NCBI GenBank assembly: GCA_003569245.1
Contig: BGOM01000024.1
Location: 120,471 to 184,470 of the forward strand
Reading direction: 5' to 3'
DNA: 64,000 nt
Origin: Opitutia bacterium
GTDB lineage: Bacteria; Verrucomicrobiota; Verrucomicrobiia; Opitutales; UBA953
Shown: positions 28,524 through 37,589 of the stretch, one piece after another
Numbering within the stretch: position 1 is the stretch's first letter
How the letters are laid out: each line of letters opens with the position of its first letter
Translations under genes and position numbers: made by a program
Notes under the pieces: model-generated
Seen by the model: the letters and a program-made list of their open reading frames with translations, nothing else
Databases searched by the model: none
What the model was told of the DNA's origin: nothing

Positions 28524-29444
28524 TTATTTCTTAGTGGGGGTTTTCTCAGGGGAAGCGGGCTTCGTCTCGACCGGGAGGCCAAGGACCTCGGTGAAGGTCT
28601 TCTTGGGCTTCTTGGGGTCGGGCGCAAAGGTCTTGTCTACGGTCACGGTCTTGGAAGCCAAGTCAATGCCTTTGACTACGTACTGGGCTCCCTGGTAGGC
28701 GAAGCGGTCGCCCGGGGCGGTCACCGGCCAGCTCTTGCCAGGCTCCGAGGTCGAGACCAGAAGGATGTCGACCCGGTTCTTGAACTCGATCACGCCGAGG
28801 TCGTCGATCTCGATGGTCTTGTCCTTGGAAGTCAGGCTCTTGTCCTCGAGTTTGAGGACGTTGCGGGTGACCGGGAAGCCATCCTTGTCCTTGGCGTTCT
28901 TGTCGACACGGAAGGAAATCAGGGAGATCGGGGACTTGTCTTCCAAGGGCTGCTTCAGCTTCAGCTTCTCGAAATACTGCTTGGTCTCGACGTTCTCGAT
29001 GAAGAACAGGCGGTCTTCCTCCTTCTTGGAGGCCGCCGGCAAGGTCGAACGGAGCACGTAGGGGTAGGTCGGGTGTCCGATCCGCTCCAGTTTGACGCCG
29101 AAGGGCGGCAGCGGGCGGATCGTCTTACGGCGAGGGAAGTACTCCTTCTGGACCGGATCCCAGACGATGTCGATGGTGGTGAACAGGTCGTAGTCCCAGT
29201 TATCGTCGGACTCCTCCGGGCTGCGCCAGTCCTCCGGATCGGCCTTGGCCAACGCCTTGGGGGTCGCCGGGTACTCGATGCCGCGGGGAGGTGCCAGCAA
29301 CTCGGGGATGCGCAAGGCACGCTGGTCATCCTCGGGGACGTTAGGGGGGGTCAACCCGGGGATGATACCGAGGGATACCGCGACGCCGAGCGCGAGGAAG
29401 AGCACGGCACCGATGAGGAGAAAGATGTCCTTGCGGGGATTCAT
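28524..29444 (-). CDS. Amuc_1099-like pilus-locus protein
   Basis: 306 residues. An N-terminal membrane anchor (about 8-28) leads to a Pro-rich linker and a beta-rich periplasmic region with WDYDLFTTIDIVWDP and repeated short strands, including FAYQGAQYVVKGIDL near the C-terminus. The layout resembles an inner-membrane clamp protein such as PilP or GspC. Identification rests on position between the secretin and Amuc_1100-like genes and on overall architecture, with no strong motif. Confidence 0.72.
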   Translation of the reverse strand: MNPRKDIFLLIGAVLFLALGVAVSLGIIPGLTPPNVPEDDQRALRIPELLAPPRGIEYPATPKALAKADPEDWRSPEESDDNWDYDLFTTIDIVWDPVQKEYFPRRKTIRPLPPFGVKLERIGHPTYPYVLRSTLPAASKKEEDRLFFIENVETKQYFEKLKLKQPLEDKSPISLISFRVDKNAKDKDGFPVTRNVLKLEDKSLTSKDKTIEIDDLGVIEFKNRVDILLVSTSEPGKSWPVTAPGDRFAYQGAQYVVKGIDLASKTVTVDKTFAPDPKKPKKTFTEVLGLPVETKPASPEKTPTKK

Positions 29445-29462
29445 GGCCTGAGGGAGCGGGGG

Positions 29463-30587
29463 TTACTTCTTGGACTCGCCTTCGGCGGCGGCCGGCTTGG
29501 GCTCAAGCACGACGAGGTAGTCGACCTGGACCGTGAACTCGGAGGGCTGTTCGGCGATGACCAGCTTGCGCTCCTCCTTCGTGGCCGGGGCCGCCTTGGG
29601 CTTGGAGCCGTTATCCCCGAAACCGGAGAGGTCAAAGGCCGGACCGGGGGCCGCGGGCGTGACCACGGCCGACGGAGCCTGGAAGTTCTTCAAGGTCTCG
29701 GCGGAGGTCGGCGCCACTTCGACGGAGGTGATGGCGAAGGGCTTGCCCGAGTTGCGGAGCCGGTTGACGAAAGTCCGCAAGGTCACCGTGTTGGAGATGA
29801 ATTTCAGCCGGAAGGAGACGGTGTCGACCAACTGCACCGGGCGACCTTCCTTGTCCTTGATGTTCCGGCGGAAGGTGCGGGAGGGGGTGAATTCCTCCGT
29901 TTCGTAGCGGGCCGTGTCGCCGCCGTCGATAACGTACGTGCCGGCGCCGGGCTTGCCTTCCGGGACCAGGGTGCCGACCTCGACCGGCTCGCGGGCGAGG
30001 GACAGCAGCAGCAGGGGGACTTTGTACTCGGCGGTCGGGGCCGGGCGGGACTCGACGAGCTCCTTGAAGAGGAATTCGGCGATGAGACGCTGCTGGTCGA
30101 CCTTCTGGAAATCGCGCTTCGGGGCGCTGCCCGGGTTATGGATATAACGGCCGAAACCGAAGTCGGGCTGCTCGGAGGCCTGGGGCAGGAAGCGGACATC
30201 CCGGTCGGCGGCCAGTTTCTTGAGCTCGTCGACGGACTGCTTGATCTGGGAGCTGAGCTCGGTGTTGGAAGTCTTCGGGTTGCCCTCGATACGGGCTTCG
30301 GCCTTGCCCGAGATGGTCTCGCGGAGCTTGGCGATATGGGCTTTGAGATCCTCGAGGTCCTTCTGGGCGGAATCGACGTTGCCCTGCTTCAGCGCGACCG
30401 GCTCGGTGACATCGGCCACCGGGGAGCCCGCGAGCAGGCGGCCCGAGAGATCCCGGGCCTTCTTGAGGTCGGCGACGGACTGACCGTGCGCCGCATACTC
30501 CGTGTAGGAAAGGTAGACGCCGGCGAGGAAGCCCATGCCGATGAGCAGCAGCGTGGCGAGGAAAAGGCGGTTCTTGGAAGTATCCAT
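29463..30587 (-). CDS. Amuc_1100-like pilus-associated protein
   Basis: 374 residues. A single membrane helix (about 8-28) is followed by a coiled-coil stretch (about 30-110) and alpha/beta domains of PilO/PilN-like topology, with SFRLKFISNTVTLRTFVNRL and a C-terminal FTVQVDYLVVLEP strand. The same order of helix, coil and domains is found in Amuc_1100 of Akkermansia, an abundant outer-surface protein of 317 residues. This copy is somewhat longer. Function in this organism is inferred from the locus. Confidence 0.75.
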   Translation of the reverse strand: MDTSKNRLFLATLLLIGMGFLAGVYLSYTEYAAHGQSVADLKKARDLSGRLLAGSPVADVTEPVALKQGNVDSAQKDLEDLKAHIAKLRETISGKAEARIEGNPKTSNTELSSQIKQSVDELKKLAADRDVRFLPQASEQPDFGFGRYIHNPGSAPKRDFQKVDQQRLIAEFLFKELVESRPAPTAEYKVPLLLLSLAREPVEVGTLVPEGKPGAGTYVIDGGDTARYETEEFTPSRTFRRNIKDKEGRPVQLVDTVSFRLKFISNTVTLRTFVNRLRNSGKPFAITSVEVAPTSAETLKNFQAPSAVVTPAAPGPAFDLSGFGDNGSKPKAAPATKEERKLVIAEQPSEFTVQVDYLVVLEPKPAAAEGESKK

Positions 30588-30590
30588 GAC

Positions 30591-32303
30591 TCAGAGGGCC
30601 TTCTCCTTGCGGATGACCAGCGTGAAGGTGACGCGCGGCTGATAAGGCAGGTTGAAATCGGCCTTGATCTCGGACTCGGGGATCTCGGCGACGAAGGGGG
30701 ACTTGCGCAGGGCGGCCAGCAGCTCGTTCTGACGCTTGATGAAGGTCGCGCTGTTGTGGCTGGCCTTCGGGTTCGGCGGGACCTCGGGCTGGAGGAAGCG
30801 GGCGGTGACCACGATCTTCGTGATCGTCGCGGGCTGGACGGCCTCCGCCGGCTGGCCTTCGGCCGGGGCCGGAGCGGCGGCCTGGGCTTCGCGTCGCATC
30901 CGGATCTCATCCACCCAGGTGTTCTTGCACTCGGAGACCCGCGTCTGCAGGTCCGCCAGCACGGTCGGCCAGTTAGCCTGGTTGAGGACGACGAATTCCA
31001 GCTGCGCGCTCACGGCCTGGAGTTCGTTGGCCTGGTCCCGGATCGTCCGCAGGGCGGACAGGTGGCCGTTGAGTTCCCCGTGGCGGCGCCGCAGTTCGCG
31101 GACCTGCTCGGTGTTGAAATTCACCGCGTCGCTGTAGGCGAAATAGACCGGCAACGGCGCCAGGGCGGCGAGCGCGGCGGCCACGATCAGCCAGGGCTTG
31201 CGGGCGTCGAAAGCGACCTGGCTCGCGATGTTGCGAGGGATGAGGTTGACGCCGGCGGTCTGCGGCAGGACGAGGCGGGCGGCCTCGCCGATGACTTCGG
31301 AGATCTGGTGGCGGTGATGCTCGACGTACTCGGGCGAGACATTCTTGCCGAGCCGCAGGAAAGCGGAAGGGTCGAAGAGCTCGGGCGGCAGGCGCAAGGT
31401 CTCGCTGAGCTGCTCGGAAAGTCCCGGCACGAGCGCGCCGCGGCCGGTGAGCAGGATGCGCGTCGGCTGACGGCCGGCCGTCCCGCGCTTGAGGTTGATC
31501 AGGCGGCGGTTGATGTCCTGGGCGAGGCGCCGGATGAAGGACTGGGAATTGGCCTGGAGAACCGCGACCTTGGGATCCGACTCGGGGAGATGGATGACCC
31601 CGGAGTAATAACCGACCTTCACCGCCTCGGCATTGGCGAAGGGCTCGCCGGTGTTATCCGAGACGCCCTGCGTCAGGAGGTTGCCGCCGATGTTCGCGGA
31701 CTGGATGTTCGCGCCGGTCGGGCCGACGAAGCTGAGGGTGGTCGAGCGGGCGCCGACGTTGACGATGAGCACCTCCTCGGTGGCGGCGCCGCCCGCGAGC
31801 AGGAAGGCCTGGCTGTCGAGCAGCGGCGCGGCCTGGATGGAGGCGGGCCGGAGGCCGGCGCCCATCATGAGGGTGGCGATGCGGGCGGCGACCTCCGTGC
31901 GCAGGGCGAAGAGGAGGACCTCGGCTTCGACGCCGTCGGAAGCCATCACCTGGCTATCCCAGATGACTTCGTTGAGCGGGTAAGGGATGGCGTTCTGGGC
32001 CTCGAAGGCGACGATCTGGGCCTGGCGCTCGCGCTCCACCTGGGGGACCTTCAGGGCCTTCTGCAGCAGCAGGAAACTAGGGGCGATGACCGTGACGCGG
32101 CGACCGGCCAGACCATGCGCCTGCACGAGGTCGGCGACGGCGTTCACCGCGGAGGCCAACCACTCGTCGTCATTCGTCTGCCCCGGCGCGATCTCCTCGA
32201 CCAGGAACTGCTGCAGTTCGAGGCTGCCCTGGTCGGCGCCGAACACGGCGATGGACACGTGGGACGCGGCAAGGTTGACGATGGTGGCCTTTTTCTGGCT
32301 CAT
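30591..32303 (-). CDS. PilM-like ATPase fused to PilN-like domain (Amuc_1101 type)
   Basis: 570 residues. The N-terminal 340 residues form an actin-like ATPase of the PilM family: IVNLAASHVSIAVFG at the start, VTVIAPSFLLLQKAL, an EVLIVNVGARSTTLSF phosphate loop and PTRILLTGRGALVPGL. A membrane helix at about 373-392 and a following coiled-coil and ferredoxin-like region match PilN. The fusion of PilM and PilN is the design of the Verrucomicrobia protein. It is in the cytoplasm with the C-terminal part across the inner membrane. Confidence 0.85.
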   Translation of the reverse strand: MSQKKATIVNLAASHVSIAVFGADQGSLELQQFLVEEIAPGQTNDDEWLASAVNAVADLVQAHGLAGRRVTVIAPSFLLLQKALKVPQVERERQAQIVAFEAQNAIPYPLNEVIWDSQVMASDGVEAEVLLFALRTEVAARIATLMMGAGLRPASIQAAPLLDSQAFLLAGGAATEEVLIVNVGARSTTLSFVGPTGANIQSANIGGNLLTQGVSDNTGEPFANAEAVKVGYYSGVIHLPESDPKVAVLQANSQSFIRRLAQDINRRLINLKRGTAGRQPTRILLTGRGALVPGLSEQLSETLRLPPELFDPSAFLRLGKNVSPEYVEHHRHQISEVIGEAARLVLPQTAGVNLIPRNIASQVAFDARKPWLIVAAALAALAPLPVYFAYSDAVNFNTEQVRELRRRHGELNGHLSALRTIRDQANELQAVSAQLEFVVLNQANWPTVLADLQTRVSECKNTWVDEIRMRREAQAAAPAPAEGQPAEAVQPATITKIVVTARFLQPEVPPNPKASHNSATFIKRQNELLAALRKSPFVAEIPESEIKADFNLPYQPRVTFTLVIRKEKAL

Positions 32304-32332
32304 GCGAGGGCGGCGGCGGGGAGGGATGACGT

Positions 32333-33010
32333 TCAGCGGGCCGGCACGTCTTCGCGGATGAATTCCGGCGAGGAAGGCACGACCGGGTTGTCAAAGTAGG
32401 CGACCAGGTACTGCGGGCGCAGGATGCCGGGGGTGTTGACCACGCCGCGATCCGCGGCGTCCTTGGCGGCGTCGAAGGCCACCTTGGTGGCGATATCCTT
32501 GTGCACGGCGCGGACCTGGGCCGGGATCAGGGCGCCCTTGGCGTCGAAGATCGGGGCTTCGTTGCCGGCGACCTCGAGCTGGACGAAGTAATAATCGGGC
32601 TCCTTATGGAGCACGTCGCGCTTCACGATGTCGCCCGGCAGGTAGAACAGGACGGACCGGGGCTGGTTGGCCTCGATGGTGAGGACGGTCGCCGAGGCGC
32701 GGTAGTAGTTCCAATCCTCGGGCTTTTTTGAAGCGGTCTTGTAGACCTGCGTGACGGTGACCTTGACCTTATCGAGCCACTTCTTGTTGAGCGCCTTCGG
32801 ATCGGGGTTGTCGCCCGACATGATTTCGACCTGCATCCGGTTCCACTTGTTGACCTGCCCACCCAGGGACGTCTGGGCGAACTTGACATCGCGGACGAAG
32901 ACGGGGGCTTTGTCGGTCTTGGCGGCGGGGGCGGCGTTTTGAGCGAAAGAGACGGAGACCGGGATGACCATCGCCCAGAGGAGGGCAAAAACAGCTCGGA
33001 ACGGGGGCAT
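32333..33010 (-). CDS. Amuc_1102-like secreted protein
   Basis: 225 residues with a signal peptide (about 1-23, ending SFAQ). The mature part is beta-rich: VFVRDVKFAQTSLGG, KWNRMQVEIMSGDNP and VKVTVTQVYKT, which suggests an immunoglobulin-like fold. It is the first gene of the operon and corresponds in place and size to Amuc_1102. The role is unknown. It diverges from the metal-uptake operon, and the 119-base gap holds their promoters. Confidence 0.72.
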   Translation of the reverse strand: MPPFRAVFALLWAMVIPVSVSFAQNAAPAAKTDKAPVFVRDVKFAQTSLGGQVNKWNRMQVEIMSGDNPDPKALNKKWLDKVKVTVTQVYKTASKKPEDWNYYRASATVLTIEANQPRSVLFYLPGDIVKRDVLHKEPDYYFVQLEVAGNEAPIFDAKGALIPAQVRAVHKDIATKVAFDAAKDAADRGVVNTPGILRPQYLVAYFDNPVVPSSPEFIREDVPAR

Positions 33011-33081
33011 GGGACAAGTGGAGTTATTCAGCCAGAAGGGAGTGGCAAACGCAAAAACCCCGCTCTGGGAACATTCCTCTA

Positions 33082-33098
33082 TTGCAAATAACTTGCAC
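33082..33098. promoter_or_regulatory. Fur-family-like operator (TTGCAA-N5-TTGCAC)
   Basis: An inverted repeat TTGCAA-ATAAC-TTGCAC sits 31 bases upstream of the first gene of a ZnuABC-like operon. It matches the Nur box consensus as I remember it (tTGCaa-N5-ttGCAA) at 11 of 12 defined positions. Direct binding evidence is absent. Confidence 0.5.
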
Positions 33099-33129
33099 CT
33101 GAAGAGAGGCTTGTTTTAACTAACCTTTC

Positions 33130-33999
33130 GTGCTCAAGCTGACCTTCCAGATTTGGCTCGGGGCGCTGGTCGGAACCGCCCTGTTCTCCGCTCCCCCGCC
33201 GGCCCAGATCGTCGCGAGTTTCTCGATCGTGGATGACTGGACCCAGGTGCTTGTCGGTCAGGCTATCCGGCACCAAGCCCTCGTGCCCGCGGGCAGTGAG
33301 CTGCATGGATTCCAACTGGGCGCCAACGAAGCCAAAGCCTTATCCGCGGCCCAACTCATCGTGGGACTGAGTCCGGCCAGCGAACCTTGGTTGGCCGAGT
33401 GGGTGAAAGCACACCGACGGGAGGCTTCCACCGTCTGGCTCCATTTGGAGGAAAAAGACGGGGCGGCCGGCGAGCCGCATCCCTGGACCGACCCTTCGCT
33501 GGTGATGGGTTTTGTCACCAAACTCGGGGCCGCCATCCAAGGAAAATTTACCGATGTAAATACTCAAGATAATGTTAATCAATATCTTGTAAAAGTAAAA
33601 GACCTCGATACCGAGCTGAGGGAAGCCTTCGCCACCCTACCCTCGGATCGGCGTAAACTCATCACCCAGCACCCGAACCTGGGACGCCTCGCGCAACGTT
33701 ACCACCTGCAAATCGTCGGGACCATCCTGGAGAGCCCTTCCGCAGAGGCCGCTGACCCCTCGGCCCGGCATTACTCCCGGCTGCTAGGGCTCATCCGCAC
33801 CGAGAAAATCCAGATGCTCGTCACGGACGAAGGCCAGAACGAGAGTATCGCACGCCGTCTTTGTCAGGATGCCGGGCTCCCTCCGCCCTTGGCCCTCAAC
33901 TTCGAGACCCTGGCACCGGCCGGTCAGCCAGGCTCAGATTGGCTAGGAATGATGCGTCGACAGGCGGGCAAACTCCGGGAGGCCTTGTCGCGACCATGA
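33130..33999 (+). CDS. Metal ABC transporter substrate-binding protein (ZnuA/TroA-like)
   Basis: 289 residues, starting at GTG 33130 with a signal peptide. The family's metal ligands are visible as His residues in LHGFQLGANE and HPWTDPSLVMGFV, a His in ITQHPNLGRLA and an Asp/Glu pair in VTDEGQN. The sequence is of cluster 9 and binds Zn, Mn or Ni. There is no His-rich loop. A 60-base AT-rich patch (33545-33605) encodes the segment around KFTDVNTQDNVNQYLVKV. The next gene overlaps the stop. Confidence 0.85.
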   Translation: MLKLTFQIWLGALVGTALFSAPPPAQIVASFSIVDDWTQVLVGQAIRHQALVPAGSELHGFQLGANEAKALSAAQLIVGLSPASEPWLAEWVKAHRREASTVWLHLEEKDGAAGEPHPWTDPSLVMGFVTKLGAAIQGKFTDVNTQDNVNQYLVKVKDLDTELREAFATLPSDRRKLITQHPNLGRLAQRYHLQIVGTILESPSAEAADPSARHYSRLLGLIRTEKIQMLVTDEGQNESIARRLCQDAGLPPPLALNFETLAPAGQPGSDWLGMMRRQAGKLREALSRP

Positions 34000-34778
34000 G
34001 CCACCGAACCGCCGGCCTCTGGGAGCAGTTTCATGGCGCGATCTTCGGAGTCCTGCCGCGGATTCCTTATGCCGCCCCGGAAACCCCGGTGGCCGGGCCC
34101 GCCATCCGGGCGGAGGGGCTGACCGCCGCCGCGCGCCCCGACGGGCCGGTAGCCTTCACCGACGTGGCCCTGGAGATTCCTGTCGGCTGCCGCGCCGCGC
34201 TCGTCGGCCCCAACGGCTCGGGGAAGTCGACCTTGCTCAGGGTGCTCGCGGGGCTGACCCCCGCCCGGGCAGGCAAGGTCGAGGTGCTGGGCCGCGCTCC
34301 TGCGTTGGGCCGCCGCCGCGTGGCCTACCTGGCGCAACGGCCCGACCTGACACCCTACTTCCCGCTCACCCTGCGACGGCTGGTCCAGATGGGCAAGTAC
34401 GCCCATCATGGTTGGTTCGACGAGTGCCGCCACGGGGACGCGGATGTCGACCAGGCGCTGCGGCTGCTCGAATTGGGCGACCTCGCCGAGCGCCCCGTGC
34501 ACGCGCTCTCGGGGGGCCAGCTGCAGCGCGGCCTGCTGGCTCGCGCGACCGTGCAGGGAGCGGAGCTGCTGCTGCTGGATGAGCCCTACGCCGCGCTGGA
34601 CGCCGCGAGCCGGGCGATCGTCGAACGCTTCCTGGCGGAACGGCCGGCGGGCCTCACCGTGGTCATGGCCACGCACGACCCGGCCGACGCGCGCCGTTCG
34701 GACCGGGTGCTCGAACTGCGCGGCGGCGCGCTGCGCCTGCTCCACGACTGCGCCGGCCACGACCACCGCCATGCTTGA
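33996..34778 (+). CDS. Metal ABC transporter ATP-binding protein (ZnuC-like)
   Basis: 260 residues. Walker A GPNGSGKST at 71-79, signature LSGGQLQRG, Walker B LLLLDEPYAALD and switch His in MATHDPADAR. The C-terminus is His-rich (DCAGHDHRHA), possibly metal-binding. The ATG at 33996 overlaps the upstream stop, and its own stop (34776-34778) overlaps the permease start. An in-frame earlier ATG would start inside the preceding gene. Confidence 0.9.
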   Translation: MSHRTAGLWEQFHGAIFGVLPRIPYAAPETPVAGPAIRAEGLTAAARPDGPVAFTDVALEIPVGCRAALVGPNGSGKSTLLRVLAGLTPARAGKVEVLGRAPALGRRRVAYLAQRPDLTPYFPLTLRRLVQMGKYAHHGWFDECRHGDADVDQALRLLELGDLAERPVHALSGGQLQRGLLARATVQGAELLLLDEPYAALDAASRAIVERFLAERPAGLTVVMATHDPADARRSDRVLELRGGALRLLHDCAGHDHRHA

Positions 34779-35583
34779 ACCGCTGCTCGCCCCGTTGCGC
34801 GAGGAGTTCTTCCTCCGCGCCCTCGCCGCGGTCATCCTCGGTGGCATGACCTGCGCCTGCCTCGGCGCCTACGTCGTGCTGCGACGCATGGCGTTCGTGA
34901 GCACCGCCCTCACCCACTCCATCCTGCCGGGCATCGTCGGGGCGCTCCTCCTGGGCTGCTCGCCCTACGCCGGGGCGCTCGCGGCGGCCCTGCTCACCGC
35001 CGGCGGGACGGCCTGGCTGGCCTCGCGACGCGGCACGAGCGAGGATAGCGCCATCGGCGTGATGCTATCCGTGATGTTCGCCGCGGGTATCGCGCTGATG
35101 CAGCAGGCGCGCTCGTGGCGCGACTTCGGCGGGCTGCTCTTCGGGAGCGTCGTCTCCGTCGGACCGGAGGATCTCCTGGCGATCGGCCTCACCGCGGCGG
35201 TGGTGCTGCTGAGCCTGCGGGCCCTCCACAAGGAACTGGAGCTGGCGTCCTTCGACGAGGAATACGCGCGTTTGCTGGGCGCGCGGCCCGGCCTGATGCG
35301 CGCCGTGCTCCTCGCGCTCGTCGCCGTCGGCGCGGTGGGTTGCGTCCGTCTGGTCGGGGCGCTGCTCACGACCGCGCTCTTCGTGATCCCGGCGGCGACC
35401 GGCGTGCTGCTCGGACGCACGCTGGCGGGCGTGATGGCGTGGGGCGCCGCGGTGGCGGTGCTCGGCGGCATCGCCGGGCTCTACCTTTCCTACCATGCGC
35501 CCGGCGTCCCCTCGGGCGCCGGCATCGTGCTCTGTTGCGCGTTGCCTTACCTGCTGGCGCGCCTGTTCGCCCCGCGCCGCTGA
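34771..35583 (+). CDS. Metal ABC transporter permease (ZnuB/MntC-like)
   Basis: 270 residues with about eight hydrophobic segments of the ABC-3 family. The segment RRMAFVSTALTHSILPGIVGA matches the conserved loop of this family, and ASFDEEYARLLGARPG resembles the usual ABC-coupling region. It is the third gene of a metal-uptake operon whose ATGs overlap, and is expected to transport Zn or Mn inward. Confidence 0.9.
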   Translation: MLEPLLAPLREEFFLRALAAVILGGMTCACLGAYVVLRRMAFVSTALTHSILPGIVGALLLGCSPYAGALAAALLTAGGTAWLASRRGTSEDSAIGVMLSVMFAAGIALMQQARSWRDFGGLLFGSVVSVGPEDLLAIGLTAAVVLLSLRALHKELELASFDEEYARLLGARPGLMRAVLLALVAVGAVGCVRLVGALLTTALFVIPAATGVLLGRTLAGVMAWGAAVAVLGGIAGLYLSYHAPGVPSGAGIVLCCALPYLLARLFAPRR

Positions 35584-35931
35584 TCAGACGCGCGGCGGGC
35601 GCAGCGCGAGCGGCGGGCCGAGGACCTCCTGCGCGACGAACGCCCGGCGCAAGGCGGCCTGCCCCTTGAAGTCGAAGCGCACCGCGGCGCGCGCCGGCCG
35701 GGTGACGACCAGGGGCGCGGCGGCCGGGATCGCCGGCGGGACCGGCGCGGTCTCGGACAACGCCGGGGGCTTCGCGGCGGGACGTCCCCGGGGACGGACG
35801 CGGCGCGGCAGGACCGCCGGCGCGGCCATCGCGGAGGGCGCCGGCTGCTCCGCGGCGGCGCGGATCCGCCGGACGACCCAGACGACGAACATGCCGACCA
35901 GGATGAGGAGCTTGAACAGCGCGTGCTCCAT
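35584..35931 (-). CDS. Small membrane protein downstream of floA
   Basis: 115 residues. An N-terminal membrane helix (about 5-22) is followed by a basic, Pro/Ala-rich region and a C-terminal motif ALRRAFVAQEVLGPPLALR. The tail resembles a motif I have seen in small proteins of planctomycetes and verrucomicrobia. It starts 2 bases after the floA stop, so co-translation is likely, and its end abuts the convergent permease gene. Function unknown. Confidence 0.6.
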   Translation of the reverse strand: MEHALFKLLILVGMFVVWVVRRIRAAAEQPAPSAMAAPAVLPRRVRPRGRPAAKPPALSETAPVPPAIPAAAPLVVTRPARAAVRFDFKGQAALRRAFVAQEVLGPPLALRPPRV

Positions 35932-35933
35932 GC

Positions 35934-36953
35934 TCAGGCCTTGGCGCCGGGCTCGGGCGCGTCGCCCGCGATGCCCTTGCGCATCGTGGTGTCGGCCTTG
36001 AGATTCTCGAGCCGCTGGTAATCCATGTAGCCCATGCGGCCGGTGCGGAGCGATTCGGCGAGGGCCTGCGGCACCTGGGCCTCGGCCTCGACGACGCGGG
36101 CGCGCATCTCCTCGACGCGGGCGCGCATCTCCTGCTCGAGCGCGACGGCGGCCGCGCGGCGGATCTCCGCCTGGGCCTGCGCCATGTTCTTGTTCGCCTG
36201 CGCCTGGGCCTCCTGGAGCATGGCGCCGACGTTGTCGCCGACGTCCACGTCCGCGATGTCGATCGAGATGATCTGGTAGGCCGTACCGGCGTCGAGGCCG
36301 CGCTCGAGCACGGTCTTCGAGATGCGGTCCGGGTTCTCGAGCACCTGCTTGTAGGATTCGGACGAGCCGATGGTGGTCACGATGCCCTCGCCGACGCGGG
36401 CGATGATGGTCTCCTCCTGCGCGCCGCCGACGAAGCGTTCGAGGTTCGTGCGCACGGTGACGCGGGCCTTCACCTTCACCTGGATGCCGTCCTTGGCGAC
36501 GGCGTCGATGGTGGTGCGGCCGCTGGCGGGGTTCGGACAGTCGATGACCTTCGGGCTGACGGAGTTGAGGACGGCCTCGAGCACCGACTTGTTCGTGCCG
36601 CGGGTGGCGATGTCGATCGCGCAGGCGCGGTTCCAATCGAGCGAGAGACCGGCCTTCTGGGCGGCGATGAGGGCCTGCACGGTCTGCACGATGTTGCCGC
36701 CCGCGAGGTAGTGCGCGTCGAGCTTGTCGGTCTCGATCGGGATGCCGGCCTTCTCGGCGGCGATCTTGGCGTCGACGATGACCGAGTAGGGGACGCCGCG
36801 CAGGCGCATGCCCACGAGGTCGAAGAGCGCGACCTCGGCGCCGGCGAGACGGGCGCGCACCCAGACGGTCAGGAAGGACAGGAGGAAGAGGACCAGCAGC
36901 AGCAAGGCGCCGGCGCCGACCCAGAGGATGATGGTGGTGGTTTGGTTTTCCAT
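35934..36953 (-). CDS. floA: Flotillin-like protein FloA
   Basis: 339 residues. One N-terminal membrane segment (about 8-30) precedes an SPFH-like domain: [23 protein letters not shown], a conserved [23 protein letters not shown] and a long coiled-coil rich in Ala/Glu/Gln (about 230-300) before [24 protein letters not shown]. FloA organises membrane domains in other bacteria. The ATG at 36953 is 10 bases after nfeD, forming the common nfeD-floA pair. An earlier in-frame start in nfeD would add only seven residues. Confidence 0.92.
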   Translation of the reverse strand: MENQTTTIILWVGAGALLLLVLFLLSFLTVWVRARLAGAEVALFDLVGMRLRGVPYSVIVDAKIAAEKAGIPIETDKLDAHYLAGGNIVQTVQALIAAQKAGLSLDWNRACAIDIATRGTNKSVLEAVLNSVSPKVIDCPNPASGRTTIDAVAKDGIQVKVKARVTVRTNLERFVGGAQEETIIARVGEGIVTTIGSSESYKQVLENPDRISKTVLERGLDAGTAYQIISIDIADVDVGDNVGAMLQEAQAQANKNMAQAQAEIRRAAAVALEQEMRARVEEMRARVVEAEAQVPQALAESLRTGRMGYMDYQRLENLKADTTMRKGIAGDAPEPGAKA

Positions 36954-36963
36954 GGAAAGGGGC

Positions 36964-37467
36964 TCAGCGGACAAGCCGGACGGTGACGCGGCCGGCGTCG
37001 GCCTCGGTCACGAGCACCTGGGCGCCGCGCTCCACGAAACCGTCCGCGGAGAAAGCCTCCAGGCGCTGCCCGTCGACCTCGATCGTGCCGGAGGGTGCGA
37101 GGACCGTGAGGGCCCGGGCCGTCTTGCCGACGTAGAGCGCGTAACCGGCGGCGGCGGGGACGGCGGCGGCGGCGTTGGTCGTCTGGTTGGTCATCGCGCG
37201 GCCGGCGGCGGTCGCGGGGAGCAGGCGACGGAAAGCGACGAACTCCAGGCCGAGCACGACGAGGAAGGCGAGGGCGTAGAGGAGGCAGGTGACCCAGCCG
37301 GCCTCGGCGGCGAGGTAGATCCCCGCGAAGGAGACGACCGCCCCGAACAACCCGATGATCATGGTGGGGAGGAAGAACTCGGCGGCGATGAGGACCAGGC
37401 CGGCGATGACCAGGCTGGTGGCGAGCGTCAAGGAAGGGGCTTCGGTGGCGACGGCGGCGAGCGACAT
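36964..37467 (-). CDS. NfeD-like membrane protein
   Basis: 167 residues, the short form without the protease domain. It has three or four membrane helices in the first half ([19 protein letters not shown] and following) and a C-terminal OB-fold region with [21 protein letters not shown] and [16 protein letters not shown]. NfeD proteins are found with flotillins, as here, and are thought to assist them. Confidence 0.88.
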   Translation of the reverse strand: MSLAAVATEAPSLTLATSLVIAGLVLIAAEFFLPTMIIGLFGAVVSFAGIYLAAEAGWVTCLLYALAFLVVLGLEFVAFRRLLPATAAGRAMTNQTTNAAAAVPAAAGYALYVGKTARALTVLAPSGTIEVDGQRLEAFSADGFVERGAQVLVTEADAGRVTVRLVR

Positions 37468-37589
37468 GTCCCGACGCTAGGAGGGAGCGCCCGTTCTTCC
37501 ACCTTTTTCCGCCGGGCCACGGTTACAAAATCCGGCCGACCTTGGAACGGCCGCTTGCGGGACGGCCCCGCCCGGGGTAACAACGAGAC

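Noticed and set aside
26670..32399. A 1909-codon open frame on the plus strand opposite the pilus-like operon
   Set aside because: Its sequence is Gly/Leu/Val/Asp-rich without domains and lies exactly antisense to five well-supported genes. Long antisense frames are expected where codon third positions are almost always G or C.
33545..33605. AT-rich patch as a transferred insert in the ZnuA-like gene
   Set aside because: Reading frame and family alignment run through it without a break. It is a local composition dip with no flanking repeats.
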